Shown: in pieces, positions 45,161 through 52,590 of the stretch
Layout: every line of letters starts with the position of its first letter
How positions within the stretch are numbered: the first letter of the stretch is position 1
Assembly: GCF_014642855.1 (NCBI RefSeq)
Contig: NZ_BMJB01000001.1
Coordinates: 2,480,001 to 2,544,000, forward strand
Reading direction: 5' to 3'
DNA length: 64,000 bases
Source of the DNA: Edaphobacter acidisoli
Lineage (GTDB): Bacteria > Acidobacteriota > Terriglobia > Terriglobales > Acidobacteriaceae
Program-made: the position numbers and the translations under genes
The notes under the pieces: generated by a model
What the model saw: only the letters and a program-made list of their open reading frames with translations
Told to the model about the DNA's origin: nothing
Database searches by the model: none

Positions 45161-45736
45161 TCAACTGCGGAACGCGCTCCGCAATTTCGTCCATGTTACA
45201 TCCAGTGCCTCGGGAAGTACACGAGTTTCTGCAGTGACAGTCATAAAATTTGTGTCGCCCGTCCAGCGTGGCAGAGCGTGCAGGTGAAGGTGTCCGGCGA
45301 CCCCTGCACCTGCCGCTTCACCCAGGTTCAAACCAATGTTCAGACCACTTGGGCGATAGACCTCCCGTAACACTGTTTCGGCGCGCTGTGCGATCTCAAT
45401 CAACTCGTGCGCTTCCTCCGGCGAGAGCTTCGCGAGCGAGTCGACGTGCCGGTACGGCGAGATGAGCACGTGCCCGGTTGAATATGGATACGCATTCAAG
45501 CACACAAAGCAGTGCAGACCGCGATGGACGATGTTGGCTGCCTTCTCTGCGTCGTCGCGCTGCATTCCACGGGCAATGGCGTAGTCGGTGGCGGCAACCA
45601 TGTTGCAGAAGACACAGTGGCGATCCTCGGCCTCCGATGGTGGCCAGGCATTCAGCGCGGGTGGAACCCCGGTGCGTGCCTGAGGTTCGGCTTGAGTCAC
45701 ATAGTTGTAACGCCAGGGGGTCCAGAGACGATCCAT
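45161..45736 (-). CDS. HIT family protein
   Basis: Protein of 191 residues with the histidine triad HLHLHAL near the C-terminus, the nucleotide-phosphate-binding and catalytic motif of HIT hydrolases and transferases. The N-terminus MDRLWTPWRYNYVTQ and the CVFCNM segment are typical of the actinobacterial and acidobacterial Ap4A-phosphorylase-like branch, and the Cys pair may bind zinc. LNAYPYSTGHVLISPYRHVD is the usual central strand pair. It is divergent from rpsA. Confidence 0.92.
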   Translation of the reverse strand: MDRLWTPWRYNYVTQAEPQARTGVPPALNAWPPSEAEDRHCVFCNMVAATDYAIARGMQRDDAEKAANIVHRGLHCFVCLNAYPYSTGHVLISPYRHVDSLAKLSPEEAHELIEIAQRAETVLREVYRPSGLNIGLNLGEAAGAGVAGHLHLHALPRWTGDTNFMTVTAETRVLPEALDVTWTKLRSAFRS

Positions 45737-46010
45737 ATCGAGGAGTATAGCGGCGGGAAGAATGTAGAAGCCTAGTGAATTCGCCGCACGTTTGTTGACT
45801 CGGGTAGGCCAAAGTTCTATCCTTTATCTGTGAGCCATTGCGTGTGGGAGCCAGGCAATGGATTCAAAGCAAGACCTGATTCATCTCTTCCCGCCCAAGC
45901 TGTTCCGGGGATGAAAAACGGCCAGCCAAACCAGCCGGCCGCCTCATCGTCTCCGCCACAACCGACGTCCGGATGGGATGGGTCCACTGGATCCCGGAGT
46001 CCGCGTACAC

Positions 46011-47945
46011 ATGCCAGACAACCATTCCGATCATAACGAGAGCAAACCCCTGACCACCGAAACCGAAGTCCTCGCGCCCGAAGCGACAGCGGAGCATACC
46101 GCGCTGTCTGATTCCACCTCAACCCAGACCCATGAGACCGCCCATGAAGCATCCGCTGCGCATGGCCACACCGCTACGGTGACGGCTGCCGCAGAGATCT
46201 CCGACGACGACCTGAATTATGACGCAGCAGACTTCGCCGCGGCACTCGCCAACTTTGACCGCGAGCAGGCCGCTGAGTCCGCAGCTGCACAGACGCTGAC
46301 CGCCGAAGAGGTGATCGTCAACGGAACTGTCATCAAGATCACCGATAAGCATGTGGTCGTCGATATCGGACTGAAGTCCGAGGGCCTTATTCCGCTTGAC
46401 CAGGTACTGGACATTAACGGCGTGCCGAAGTTCCAGGCCGGCGATGTCGTCGAAGTGGTCGTCGAGCGCGAGGAACCAGAGGGCGGATATCTCGTCAGCT
46501 ACGAGAAAGCGTTGCGCCACAAGGTTTGGGACAAGCTCGAACAGGCCGCGACCGACAAGACCCCGGTGAAGGGCCTGGTGCTCAGCCGCGTCAAGGGCGG
46601 TCTGACCGTGGACATCGGCATCAAGGCATTTCTGCCTGGGTCGCAGGTGGAGATTCGCCCGGTCCGCAATCTGGACGGGTACATCGGCACCGAGATCGAA
46701 GTCCGCGTCATCAAGCTGAATAAGAAGCGCGGCAATGTCGTGATCTCTCGTAAGGAAATGCTCGAAGAGGAGCAGAACGAGAAGAAGTCCGTCACGCTCC
46801 AGACGCTTGAAGAGGGCAGCGTGCTGACGGGCACCGTGAAGAACCTGACCGACTACGGCGCGTTCGTTGATCTGGGCGGCCTCGATGGCTTGCTGCATAT
46901 CACCGATATGAGCTGGGGACGGCTGACGCATCCCCGTGACCTGGTCAACGTCGGCGACGAGATTCAGGTGAAGGTGCTGAAGTTCGATAAGGATAAGCAG
47001 CGCGTCTCGCTTGGCTTCAAGCAGTTGACGCCTGATCCATGGTTGGACGCGATCGAGCGTTATCCGATTGGCGCGCAGGTGCGCGGTCGCGTGCTTTCTG
47101 TGACCGACTACGGCGCGTTTGTCGAGCTGGAACAGGGCATCGAAGGCCTCGTCCACGTTTCGGAGATGACCTGGTCGAAGCGGATGAAGCATCCTTCGAA
47201 GCTGGTCAAGCCCAACGACGAGGTTGACACGATCATTCTGAGCGTGAACCCGTCGGATCGCCGCATCTCGCTTGGCATGAAGCAGCTTCAGGACAATCCC
47301 TGGGAGCAGCTAGAGGACAAGTATCCTACCGGCTCGATCGTCGAGGGTCGCGTGCGCAACCTGACCGACTTCGGTGCCTTCATTGAGATCGAGGATGGCA
47401 TCGATGGCCTGGTTCACGTCTCGAACCTGAGCTGGACCAAGCGCATCAAGCATCCTTCTGAGGTTCTCAAGAAGGGCGAGAAGGTGAAGGCGATTGTTCT
47501 GGGCGTTGAGCCGGAAAACCGCCGCCTGTCACTCGGCGTCAAGCAGCTTCAGCCGGATGTGTGGGATACGTTCTTCGCACAACACCGCGTGGGCGATGTC
47601 ATCAAGGGCAAGGTCCTGCGCACGGCGCAGTTCGGCGCTTTTGTTGAGATTGCTGAAGGCGTCGAGGGCCTGTGCCATGTGTCGGAGGCAGTCGACCAGA
47701 GCAACCACCCTGTGCATCTGGATGTGGACTCGGAGCACGAGTTCAAGATCGTCAAGATGAATCAGGAAGAGAAGAAGGTTGGCCTGAGCATTCGCGCCGT
47801 GGGCGAGGAAGCCAGCCGCGCCGAGGTGGAGAGCTACAAGGAGCGCGAGAAGTCGCCGAAGGGCAGCTCGTCGTCGTCCTCGTCGAGCAGCACCACGCTG
47901 GGAGACCTGATCAACTGGAAGCGGTCGGAGTCCGAACGCGAGTAG
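46011..47945 (+). CDS. rpsA: 30S ribosomal protein S1
   Basis: Protein of about 644 residues that brings mRNA to the 30S subunit. After an acidic Ala/Thr/Glu-rich leader of about 90 residues come six S1 (OB-fold) repeats; repeats 3 to 6 show [60 protein letters not shown] and [20 protein letters not shown]. The C-terminus is a run of Ser. The frame opens at 45978; the ATG at 46011 is chosen as start, but neither has a strong ribosome binding site. A terminator lies directly downstream, so it is probably monocistronic. Confidence 0.96.
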   Translation: MPDNHSDHNESKPLTTETEVLAPEATAEHTALSDSTSTQTHETAHEASAAHGHTATVTAAAEISDDDLNYDAADFAAALANFDREQAAESAAAQTLTAEEVIVNGTVIKITDKHVVVDIGLKSEGLIPLDQVLDINGVPKFQAGDVVEVVVEREEPEGGYLVSYEKALRHKVWDKLEQAATDKTPVKGLVLSRVKGGLTVDIGIKAFLPGSQVEIRPVRNLDGYIGTEIEVRVIKLNKKRGNVVISRKEMLEEEQNEKKSVTLQTLEEGSVLTGTVKNLTDYGAFVDLGGLDGLLHITDMSWGRLTHPRDLVNVGDEIQVKVLKFDKDKQRVSLGFKQLTPDPWLDAIERYPIGAQVRGRVLSVTDYGAFVELEQGIEGLVHVSEMTWSKRMKHPSKLVKPNDEVDTIILSVNPSDRRISLGMKQLQDNPWEQLEDKYPTGSIVEGRVRNLTDFGAFIEIEDGIDGLVHVSNLSWTKRIKHPSEVLKKGEKVKAIVLGVEPENRRLSLGVKQLQPDVWDTFFAQHRVGDVIKGKVLRTAQFGAFVEIAEGVEGLCHVSEAVDQSNHPVHLDVDSEHEFKIVKMNQEEKKVGLSIRAVGEEASRAEVESYKEREKSPKGSSSSSSSSSTTLGDLINWKRSESERE

Positions 47946-47963
47946 TTCAACGCAACAAGAAAT

Positions 47964-47995
47964 AAGGAGGCCGTCCCGAGTGGGACGGCCTTCTT
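47964..47995 (+). terminator. Rho-independent terminator of rpsA
   Basis: GGCCGTCCC and GGGACGGCC form a 9-bp core around GAGT; AAGGA and TTCTT extend the stem by five pairs (one G-T). Followed by GTTGG. It lies 18 bp after the rpsA stop. Confidence 0.88.
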
Positions 47996-48041
47996 GTTGG
48001 TGCTTATTGCGTCTGTCTTCTTAGAAGAGAAGTTGAAAACT

Positions 48042-48944
48042 CTATGCCGATAGCGAGTGCATTGCGGCCGGAGGTTCGAGCGCGGGCTGCATCTTGGCAG
48101 AGGCACGGCGCATGATCTCAAGCTCGGCAGGAGCGAAGACGTCCGGGGAAACTTCGCCAAGAGCAACATAGCCCGGCTCGTCGCCGAGAACCATTGCGAT
48201 CTGGTTCCAACGGAGGAAGGGCGATGTTGTCGGCAGCAGAATCATCTTGCGCTGCGGCTCCGGGAAGGTGAAGTACGCCGACCAGGTGAGGAGCGCGGAG
48301 CACTCAGCGATTACACAGACGATGCTCAGCGTCGTATACATGTTCCCACTGTGCGAGATCATGGCGGCAGTGCAGAGACTCGCCGTGGCCATCATGCCAA
48401 GACCGAGGCTAACTCCGAAGATACGGCTGCGGTAAGAGAGACCCATCGGACGAATCGCGAAGCAGACAAATAGCAACAAGCAGAGTGTGAGGATACTCGT
48501 AGTTTGCTGTAGCTGAGTGATTGTCGCCGTCATGAACTTGATGCCTGATGCATGAGGCGTGAAGGCAACCCCGAGCGCCACTGCGATAGAGATGGCGCCG
48601 ACCCAGCGGAAGATGAGCACGCCTAGCTTTTTCAGGCCTGGCAATGGATCCATCGCAAGCAGGAAGATGCCATAGATGACAAAAAGTGCGAGAACACCCT
48701 CAACTGCGAAGCTCGACCAATACGTGTAGAAGTAGATGGGGTACAGCTTGTATTTGCTCACGCCGTGGCCAACAAGATAGAGCAAAGCCACCAGGCCACA
48801 TGTGCTAAGAGCCTTTACAGAAAGCAGAGCCACCAAATACAGGTATGCACGAGCCACTTTAGAGCGCAGCAGCAGATAGACGACAACAATGCAAAGTATT
48901 GGTGATAAGCAAGTCAGGAAATGTATAACCGACATTTCGGTCAT
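48042..48944 (-). CDS. Multi-pass membrane protein of unknown function
   Basis: Protein of 300 residues with seven or so hydrophobic helices in the first 230 residues and a soluble C-terminal tail (ILLPTTSPFLRWNQIAMVLG and beyond). GAGGGG lies eight bases before the ATG. The topology resembles a 7TM family common in acidobacteria, which I cannot name. The tail contains no visible enzyme motif. It converges with rpsA. The secreted-peptide gene lies upstream on the same strand but is separated by a terminator. Confidence 0.7.
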   Translation of the reverse strand: MTEMSVIHFLTCLSPILCIVVVYLLLRSKVARAYLYLVALLSVKALSTCGLVALLYLVGHGVSKYKLYPIYFYTYWSSFAVEGVLALFVIYGIFLLAMDPLPGLKKLGVLIFRWVGAISIAVALGVAFTPHASGIKFMTATITQLQQTTSILTLCLLLFVCFAIRPMGLSYRSRIFGVSLGLGMMATASLCTAAMISHSGNMYTTLSIVCVIAECSALLTWSAYFTFPEPQRKMILLPTTSPFLRWNQIAMVLGDEPGYVALGEVSPDVFAPAELEIMRRASAKMQPALEPPAAMHSLSA

Positions 48945-49038
48945 GGTCGATCCCCTCTACGGCAACCTCAAGCGTAGCCTAGAGTTGGGACGGACACAAG
49001 AAAAATCTAAGGAATTCTGCAAGAATTTGCATTACTAC

Positions 49039-49066
49039 TGGCGGTCTGCCACCCAGCAGACCGCCA
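49039..49066 (-). terminator. Hairpin terminator after the secreted-peptide gene
   Basis: TGGCGGTCTG and CAGACCGCCA form a perfect 10-bp stem with an 8-nt loop, 21 bp after the stop of the peptide gene. The T-tract is weak. Confidence 0.65.
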
Positions 49067-49087
49067 ATCACGTCAATAGAACTGGTC

Positions 49088-49267
49088 TTACCAGCCCTTC
49101 ATGCCACAGGCATTGGGATCATCTGGGGGGCAGCTTGGGACAGGGGCAGCACTGACTTTGGCCATCGTGACCTTGCTGGAGGTCGAGGCTGTGTTGGTGA
49201 TCTGCGTGGAGGCCGCGAAACCGGTGAGAGCGAGAGCAACGACGAAAGCGCGGACAATGTTCTTCAT
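49088..49267 (-). CDS. Small secreted peptide precursor
   Basis: A frame of 59 codons from the ATG at 49267, with AGGGG nine bases upstream. The product has a textbook signal peptide (MKNIVRAFVVALALTGFAAS) and a short mature part ending CPPDDPNACGMKGW, with two Cys that could form a disulfide. It has its own hairpin terminator and an upstream region full of inverted repeats, so it looks like an independent short transcript. The small size keeps it out of most annotations. The function is unknown; an envelope or signalling peptide is possible, but that is a guess. Confidence 0.65.
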   Translation of the reverse strand: MKNIVRAFVVALALTGFAASTQITNTASTSSKVTMAKVSAAPVPSCPPDDPNACGMKGW

Positions 49268-49292
49268 GATGACTACCCCTAAAGTTGTATTT

Positions 49293-49328
49293 ACCTAGTA
49301 ACGAATTTGCTGGACAATCCAGCTAGGT
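49293..49328 (-). promoter_or_regulatory. Stem-loop in the leader of the secreted-peptide gene
   Basis: GCTGGA-caa-TCCAGC (49309-49323) is a perfect inverted repeat, and ACCTAG (49293-49298) pairs with CTAGGT (49323-49328) around it. Both lie 25-60 bases upstream of the peptide start codon and would fold in its mRNA leader. Confidence 0.45.
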
Positions 49329-49379
49329 GTACTCTAGGATGACTCCGGGTATAAGTCCAATGGTTTCAAAAACATACAG

Positions 49380-49412
49380 CACTATAAATAGTGTAATGTT
49401 ACCGAGGTAACA
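49380..49412. promoter_or_regulatory. Two adjacent palindromes
   Basis: CACTAT-aa-ATAGTG (49380-49393) and TGTTACC-ga-GGTAACA (49397-49412) are both perfect inverted repeats with 2-bp centres, three bases apart. They lie about 115-145 bp upstream of the peptide start and look like protein-binding sites. Confidence 0.5.
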
Positions 49413-49785
49413 GTTAACTGATCGTATACGCAAACCATTGCATAGTGACCATGATGGTAGTGGAACGGAAGTGCCCAATTCCCTCGTCCGGAGCATCTTC
49501 ACGCTTGCATTTTGCGGAATAAAGTTCCGGATTCAGACGTGCGGAAGCGGCTTATGGGCGGTGAAGAGGCCTCAGGGCAGTCAAGTGCAAAATCGGTTGC
49601 AATTTGGGCGAGCAACCGCTGTCACGCCAGGTTTTAGCCAGCTTGTAGACACATGATCGAGGCTTGCGGCCTTTCTTGAGGGCTACAAGGCCCTACGTAC
49701 GCCGGCAAAGGCTTGTGTGGCGCACAAACGGTACTTCGCCGTTGAGAGCGCCATGCGATGGATGATGTAGGGTGTAGGAAATGCG

Positions 49786-49828
49786 ACACCCCCGCACGCG
49801 ACCGAGACGGTCACTGTAGCGGGGGTGT
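49786..49828 (-). terminator. Hairpin terminator of infC
   Basis: ACACCCCCGC and GCGGGGGTGT form a perfect 10-bp outer stem; GACCG/CGGTC forms an inner stem. It lies 8 bp after the infC stop. Confidence 0.7.
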
Positions 49829-49835
49829 TATGAGA

Positions 49836-50447
49836 TCAGGCTTCGATGGCAGCAGGAGGATTTGAGGCAGGTGCGGCCGGAGCTGGAGCTGGCTTCTTGG
49901 GAGCCGCTTCGCTCTTTTTGCCCGGAGCAAGGATGGCGTGGAGCGTGGTGCCCTCCATGCGTGGCATGAACTCGACGACGGCGGCTTCGCCCAGGTCGCC
50001 GATGAGACGGTTGATGATCTTGTAGCCCAGGTCGCGGTGGGCCATCTGACGGCCCTTGAAGCGCAGCGAAGCCTTGACCTTGTCGCCTTCCGTCAGGAAG
50101 CGCAGGGCCTGGTTCTTCTTGGTCTGGTAATCGTGCTCGTCTACCGTGACCGAGAATTTGACCTCTTTGATGGTGATGACCTTCTGCTTCTTACGCGCGG
50201 CACGCTCGCTCTTGTCCTTCTCGTAGAGGAACTTGCCGTAGTCCTGGATCTTGCAGACGGGCGGGACGGCGTTTGGGGAGATCTCGACGAGGTCGAGTGA
50301 ACGTTCGCGAGCGATCTTCAGTGCCTCGAAGGGAGCCATGACGCCAAGCTGTTCGCCATTCTCGTCGATGACGCGGACTTCGCGTGCGCGAATACGTTCG
50401 TTGGTGCGGATAAAAGACTTTGCGGAGCGTTTGTCGATTGGTGGAAT
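49836..50447 (-). CDS. infC: Translation initiation factor IF-3
   Basis: IF-3 binds the 30S subunit and checks the start codon-initiator tRNA pair. The C-terminal domain has KEVKFSVTVDEHDYQTKKNQ, KASLRFKGRQMAHRDLGY and VVEFMPRMEG; the N-terminal domain has TNERIRAREVRVIDENGEQL. The first ATG in frame (50339) would remove 36 residues, including the conserved TNERIRAREV block. Reading upstream, an ATT at 50447 follows GGAGG after six bases and yields a full-length protein of 203 residues. AUU is the known autoregulated start of infC in enterobacteria, so I choose it. rpmI and rplT do not follow. The tail is Ala/Pro-rich. Confidence 0.9.
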   Translation of the reverse strand: MPPIDKRSAKSFIRTNERIRAREVRVIDENGEQLGVMAPFEALKIARERSLDLVEISPNAVPPVCKIQDYGKFLYEKDKSERAARKKQKVITIKEVKFSVTVDEHDYQTKKNQALRFLTEGDKVKASLRFKGRQMAHRDLGYKIINRLIGDLGEAAVVEFMPRMEGTTLHAILAPGKKSEAAPKKPAPAPAAPASNPPAAIEA

Positions 50448-50645
50448 AAGTCGCCTCCACAGCGGAGTTCATCTCCGCCATGCCTGGTTAAAATTTGATG
50501 CGCGAACCCCTGACTACGGAGCCACCGCGCCGTAAGGTGAAGTATAGCACCAGTGACAACGCCGTATTTTGACGGTGAAAGCCTTTGGCGTTCGTTGCAG
50601 CTATGCTGTATGGTGACTTGCAAACCGCATCGAGGAGTTTTCGTA

Positions 50646-51185
50646 ATGGCGCGACGCATTCTGTTGGTGGACGATGAGGTGGCCGTGCTGCTGACCATGA
50701 AGGCTGTGCTTGAGATCAGCGGCTTCGAGGTGGACACTGCTGCCTCGGCGCGCGAGGGCAAGCTGATGCTGCACAAGAACGACTACCAGATGATCATCAC
50801 CGACATGCGCATGGAGAACGATGAGGCTGGCAGAGAGGTAATCGAAGCGGCGCGCTCAGCGGCGAACCACCCTGCCGTCGCGCTGCTGACAGCGTTTCCA
50901 GTGGCTGATGAAGACTGGCAGGAGATGGGCGCGGACAAGCTGCTGGTCAAGCCTGTCCATACGCGCATTCTGATTGAACAGATTGAGAACCTGATGTCTG
51001 CTCATGAGGCCAAGCTGGCGAAGATGAATGGCAGCAAGGTTAATTCCAGGAAGAAGAAGCCGACAGCGAAGGCACCTAAGAAGACTGCGGTGAGACCTCG
51101 CGCCAAGAAAGCCGCCGCTAAAAAGCCGGCGAAGAAGCCTGCCAAGGCTGCTACGAAAAAGCGGGTGGCTTCGCGGTCCCGCTAG
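50646..51185 (+). CDS. Response regulator receiver with histone-H1-like tail
   Basis: Protein of 179 residues. Residues 1-125 are a receiver domain: LLVDDE with the acidic pair at 9-11, the phosphoacceptor Asp 53 in IITDMRMEND, and KPVHT with the conserved Lys. No HTH or enzyme output domain follows. Instead the last 45 or so residues are Lys/Ala/Pro-rich (PTAKAPKKTAVRPRAKK, AAAKKPAKKPAKAATKK), like eukaryotic histone H1 tails or bacterial AlgP/Hc1-type DNA-binding tails. GAGGAG lies eight bases before the ATG at 50646. A phospho-controlled DNA or nucleoid binding role is inferred. It is tail to tail with a stand-alone histidine domain gene. Confidence 0.85.
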   Translation: MARRILLVDDEVAVLLTMKAVLEISGFEVDTAASAREGKLMLHKNDYQMIITDMRMENDEAGREVIEAARSAANHPAVALLTAFPVADEDWQEMGADKLLVKPVHTRILIEQIENLMSAHEAKLAKMNGSKVNSRKKKPTAKAPKKTAVRPRAKKAAAKKPAKKPAKAATKKRVASRSR

Positions 51186-51445
51186 GCTGGTGTGTGCTCT
51201 TTGATGTAGGTGCGGAGTGCAAGGTTCAACTCGAGGGCGCGGCTGACTCCACTGTCGAGCATTTCGAGCCAGTCTTTGGCGGGGGCCTTCAGTTCGACCG
51301 TGCTGAGCAGGTAGCTGGTCTGGAGGATGATCTCCAGTGCGTTGCTGAGGTCGTGGGCCAGACGGCGAATCTCGACCGCGTGCTCTTCGGGTATGTTCTC
51401 ATCACCGGACAGCGCCGGGATACTTCTGTGGTTCGAGTCCGTCAT
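51182..51445 (-). CDS. Stand-alone histidine-kinase dimerisation-domain-like protein
   Basis: Protein of 87 residues, nearly all helical. RRLAHDLSNALEIILQTSYL around His 31 resembles the H-box and first helix of a HisKA/DHp domain, and the second helix (WLEMLDSGVSRALELNLALR) would complete the hairpin. No ATPase domain follows. The frame opens at 51547, but the ATG at 51445 begins a compact product. Its stop codon and that of the response regulator gene overlap within CTAG. It may pass phosphate to that regulator or act as a decoy; this is inference from motif and position. Confidence 0.6.
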   Translation of the reverse strand: MTDSNHRSIPALSGDENIPEEHAVEIRRLAHDLSNALEIILQTSYLLSTVELKAPAKDWLEMLDSGVSRALELNLALRTYIKEHTPA

Positions 51446-51603
51446 GCCAGACACATTACCTCTTGAGGGTAGACGCGATCCAGTTGAGGAAGTCTCAGAG
51501 AGTACCGCGCGAGCGCAGTTTGACACGGAGGCCGCTGTTTGTAACACTAAAACTTCGCGGTGAGTGTGTCCCGGTCATCAAGATCAGAGGCGCTTCGATC
51601 GCT

Positions 51604-51690
51604 GCCGAAGTGGCGGAATTGGCAGACGCGCATGGTTCAGGTCCATGTATTCGCAAGGATGTGGGGGTTCGAGTCCCCCCTTCGGCACCA
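51604..51690 (+). tRNA. tRNA-Leu (anticodon CAG)
   Basis: GCCGAAG/CTTCGGC is the acceptor stem, with GCGG...-type D arm, anticodon arm CATGG-TTCAGGT-CCATG with CAG, a long variable arm typical of Leu tRNAs, T arm GGGGG-TTCGAGT-CCCCC, and encoded CCA. 87 nt. The 3' 22 nt are repeated at 52535-52556, marking an integration site. Confidence 0.96.
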
Positions 51691-51735
51691 GAGATTAGTT
51701 GTTTGCTGTGAATGGGATAGGAAGCAAATCGAAAA

Positions 51736-51759
51736 ATACGTGTGTGGGATACGTGTGTG
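51736..51759. repeat. Tandem ATACGTGTGTG repeats near the left end of the element
   Basis: ATACGTGTGTG occurs at 51736-51746 and 51749-51759 (13-bp period). Similar GCGTGTGTA and ATACGTGTGTT units lie at 52433-52452 near the right end. They may be arm-type recombinase sites. Confidence 0.5.
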
Positions 51760-51821
51760 AAGTCGGTTCTATCTCACGACATAAATTCAGTTACACGCTC
51801 TAAAAACTTGGGGCGGTTAGT

Positions 51822-52082
51822 TTATTCGACTTCTGTCCAATCTTCTGCGATCAAATCGACCATTGATGGCGACCATGTGCCTATCGTTCCGTCCGCACCA
51901 CACATGTCTATGTGCGGGCGATACTCTACCTCTGTACCTGCTGGGAAGAACTCGTTGAGCGGTTCGCGGCTCACCTCGAACTTGCTACCTGGCACCAAAA
52001 ATACATACCGGGCGTTCTTCCATTCGGTACGCCCAATGCGCTTGCCCGCCTTGATAGCGTCAAGGGCTTTTGAAAAATCCAT
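51822..52082 (-). CDS. DUF2829 protein, Tad2-like anti-Thoeris family
   Basis: Protein of 86 residues. MDFSKALDAIKAGKRIGRTE, WKNARYVFLVPGSKFEVSRE, GTEVEYRPHIDMCGADGTIG and PSMVDLIAEDW match the DUF2829 pattern over its full length, including the REP...FPAGTE...PHIDM block. In phages, this family includes Tad2, which blocks the Thoeris defence system by sequestering its cyclic ADP-ribose signal. Ligand-binding ability here cannot be proven from sequence. The gene lies within the tRNA-Leu-bounded element, as expected for phage cargo. No ribosome binding site is visible before the ATG at 52082. Confidence 0.82.
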   Translation of the reverse strand: MDFSKALDAIKAGKRIGRTEWKNARYVFLVPGSKFEVSREPLNEFFPAGTEVEYRPHIDMCGADGTIGTWSPSMVDLIAEDWTEVE

Positions 52083-52172
52083 TTAAATGTTGTGTAGTAC
52101 CCCAAGTTTTCAAAGGACGAACCTAACTTAATCAAAGCATATCCATGCGGTATTGCAAGTACACTTATCCCC

Positions 52173-52427
52173 ATGCACTGGCTGAAAGATAATGTGTACC
52201 TGGCGAGCTGGCTTGCAATTCCGGTCGCGTTGATCGGGATGGTTTATCAAAACCGAGGTAAGACGAGTGCCGAGGTAGATTGGAACCGTTCGCTTCTCTA
52301 TATCGCTTTTCTGGTCGCGCTCGCGGCGGCGTTCACGCCGATATTCGATACTTCAGCAAGAACGACCGCGGGTCTGCTCGTGTCCATGCTGATTCCATTT
52401 CTCATTATTGATCGCAAGCCACGCTGA
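52173..52427 (+). CDS. Small membrane protein in the tRNA-Leu element
   Basis: Protein of 84 residues with about three hydrophobic segments (LASWLAIPVALIGMVY, SLLYIAFLVALAAAF and TTAGLLVSMLIPFLII) separated by short charged loops, ending in DRKPR. No ribosome binding site precedes the ATG; the short AT-rich stretch TACACTTATCCCC upstream could mark a leaderless start. It is divergent from the Tad2-like gene with 90 bp between starts. Holin-like or membrane-sensor functions are possible, but no family is recognised. Confidence 0.55.
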   Translation: MHWLKDNVYLASWLAIPVALIGMVYQNRGKTSAEVDWNRSLLYIAFLVALAAAFTPIFDTSARTTAGLLVSMLIPFLIIDRKPR

Positions 52428-52534
52428 ATCCCGCGTGTGTAATACGTGTGTTAATACCGCGTAAGTGCCGTTTTTCGCGTTTCGTGCGGCTCGTGTTTTC
52501 TGTAACTTACGTGTTTTCAGTGAGCCTCGATAAA

Positions 52535-52556
52535 TCGAGTCCCCCCTTCGGCACCA
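52535..52556. repeat. Displaced 3' end of tRNA-Leu (att repeat)
   Basis: Exact 22-bp copy of the last 22 bases of the tRNA-Leu gene at 51669-51690, in the same orientation, with differing bases immediately on both sides. This is the distal attachment-site copy. Confidence 0.85.
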
Positions 52557-52571
52557 AGTGATTCCAATGAG

Positions 52572-52590
52572 ATGAGCACCCGTGTGGTGC

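Larger units (their letters stand above)
49268..49835. other. Intergenic region between the peptide gene and infC
   Basis: About 570 bp. It holds the structured leader of the secreted peptide, two palindromes and the infC terminator (all listed separately). Between 49440 and 49780 I see no gene; one frame of 72 codons there lacks any supporting signal. Confidence 0.6.
51669..52556. mobile_element. Mini integrative element in tRNA-Leu (remnant or satellite)
   Basis: The 22 bp at the 3' end of tRNA-Leu (51669-51690, TCGAGT through CACCA) recur exactly at 52535-52556 in the same orientation, 866 bp apart. Insertion by a tyrosine-type recombinase into a tRNA 3' end leaves this pattern: an intact tRNA on one side and a displaced 3' end on the other. 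Beyond the second copy comes a terminator that would suit the original tRNA. Inside are two small genes and TACGTGTGTG-like repeats near both ends, but no integrase, so it is either decayed or mobilised in trans. Both inner genes lack clear ribosome binding sites. Confidence 0.78.

Noticed and set aside
46119-47192. Minus-strand open frame of 357 codons opposite rpsA
   Set aside because: Shadow of the S1 repeats; the plus-strand product is certain.
47850-47945. Run of Ser at the end of ribosomal protein S1 as possible frameshift or repeat expansion
   Set aside because: The frame stays open and ends normally; low-complexity tails are frequent on S1 proteins.
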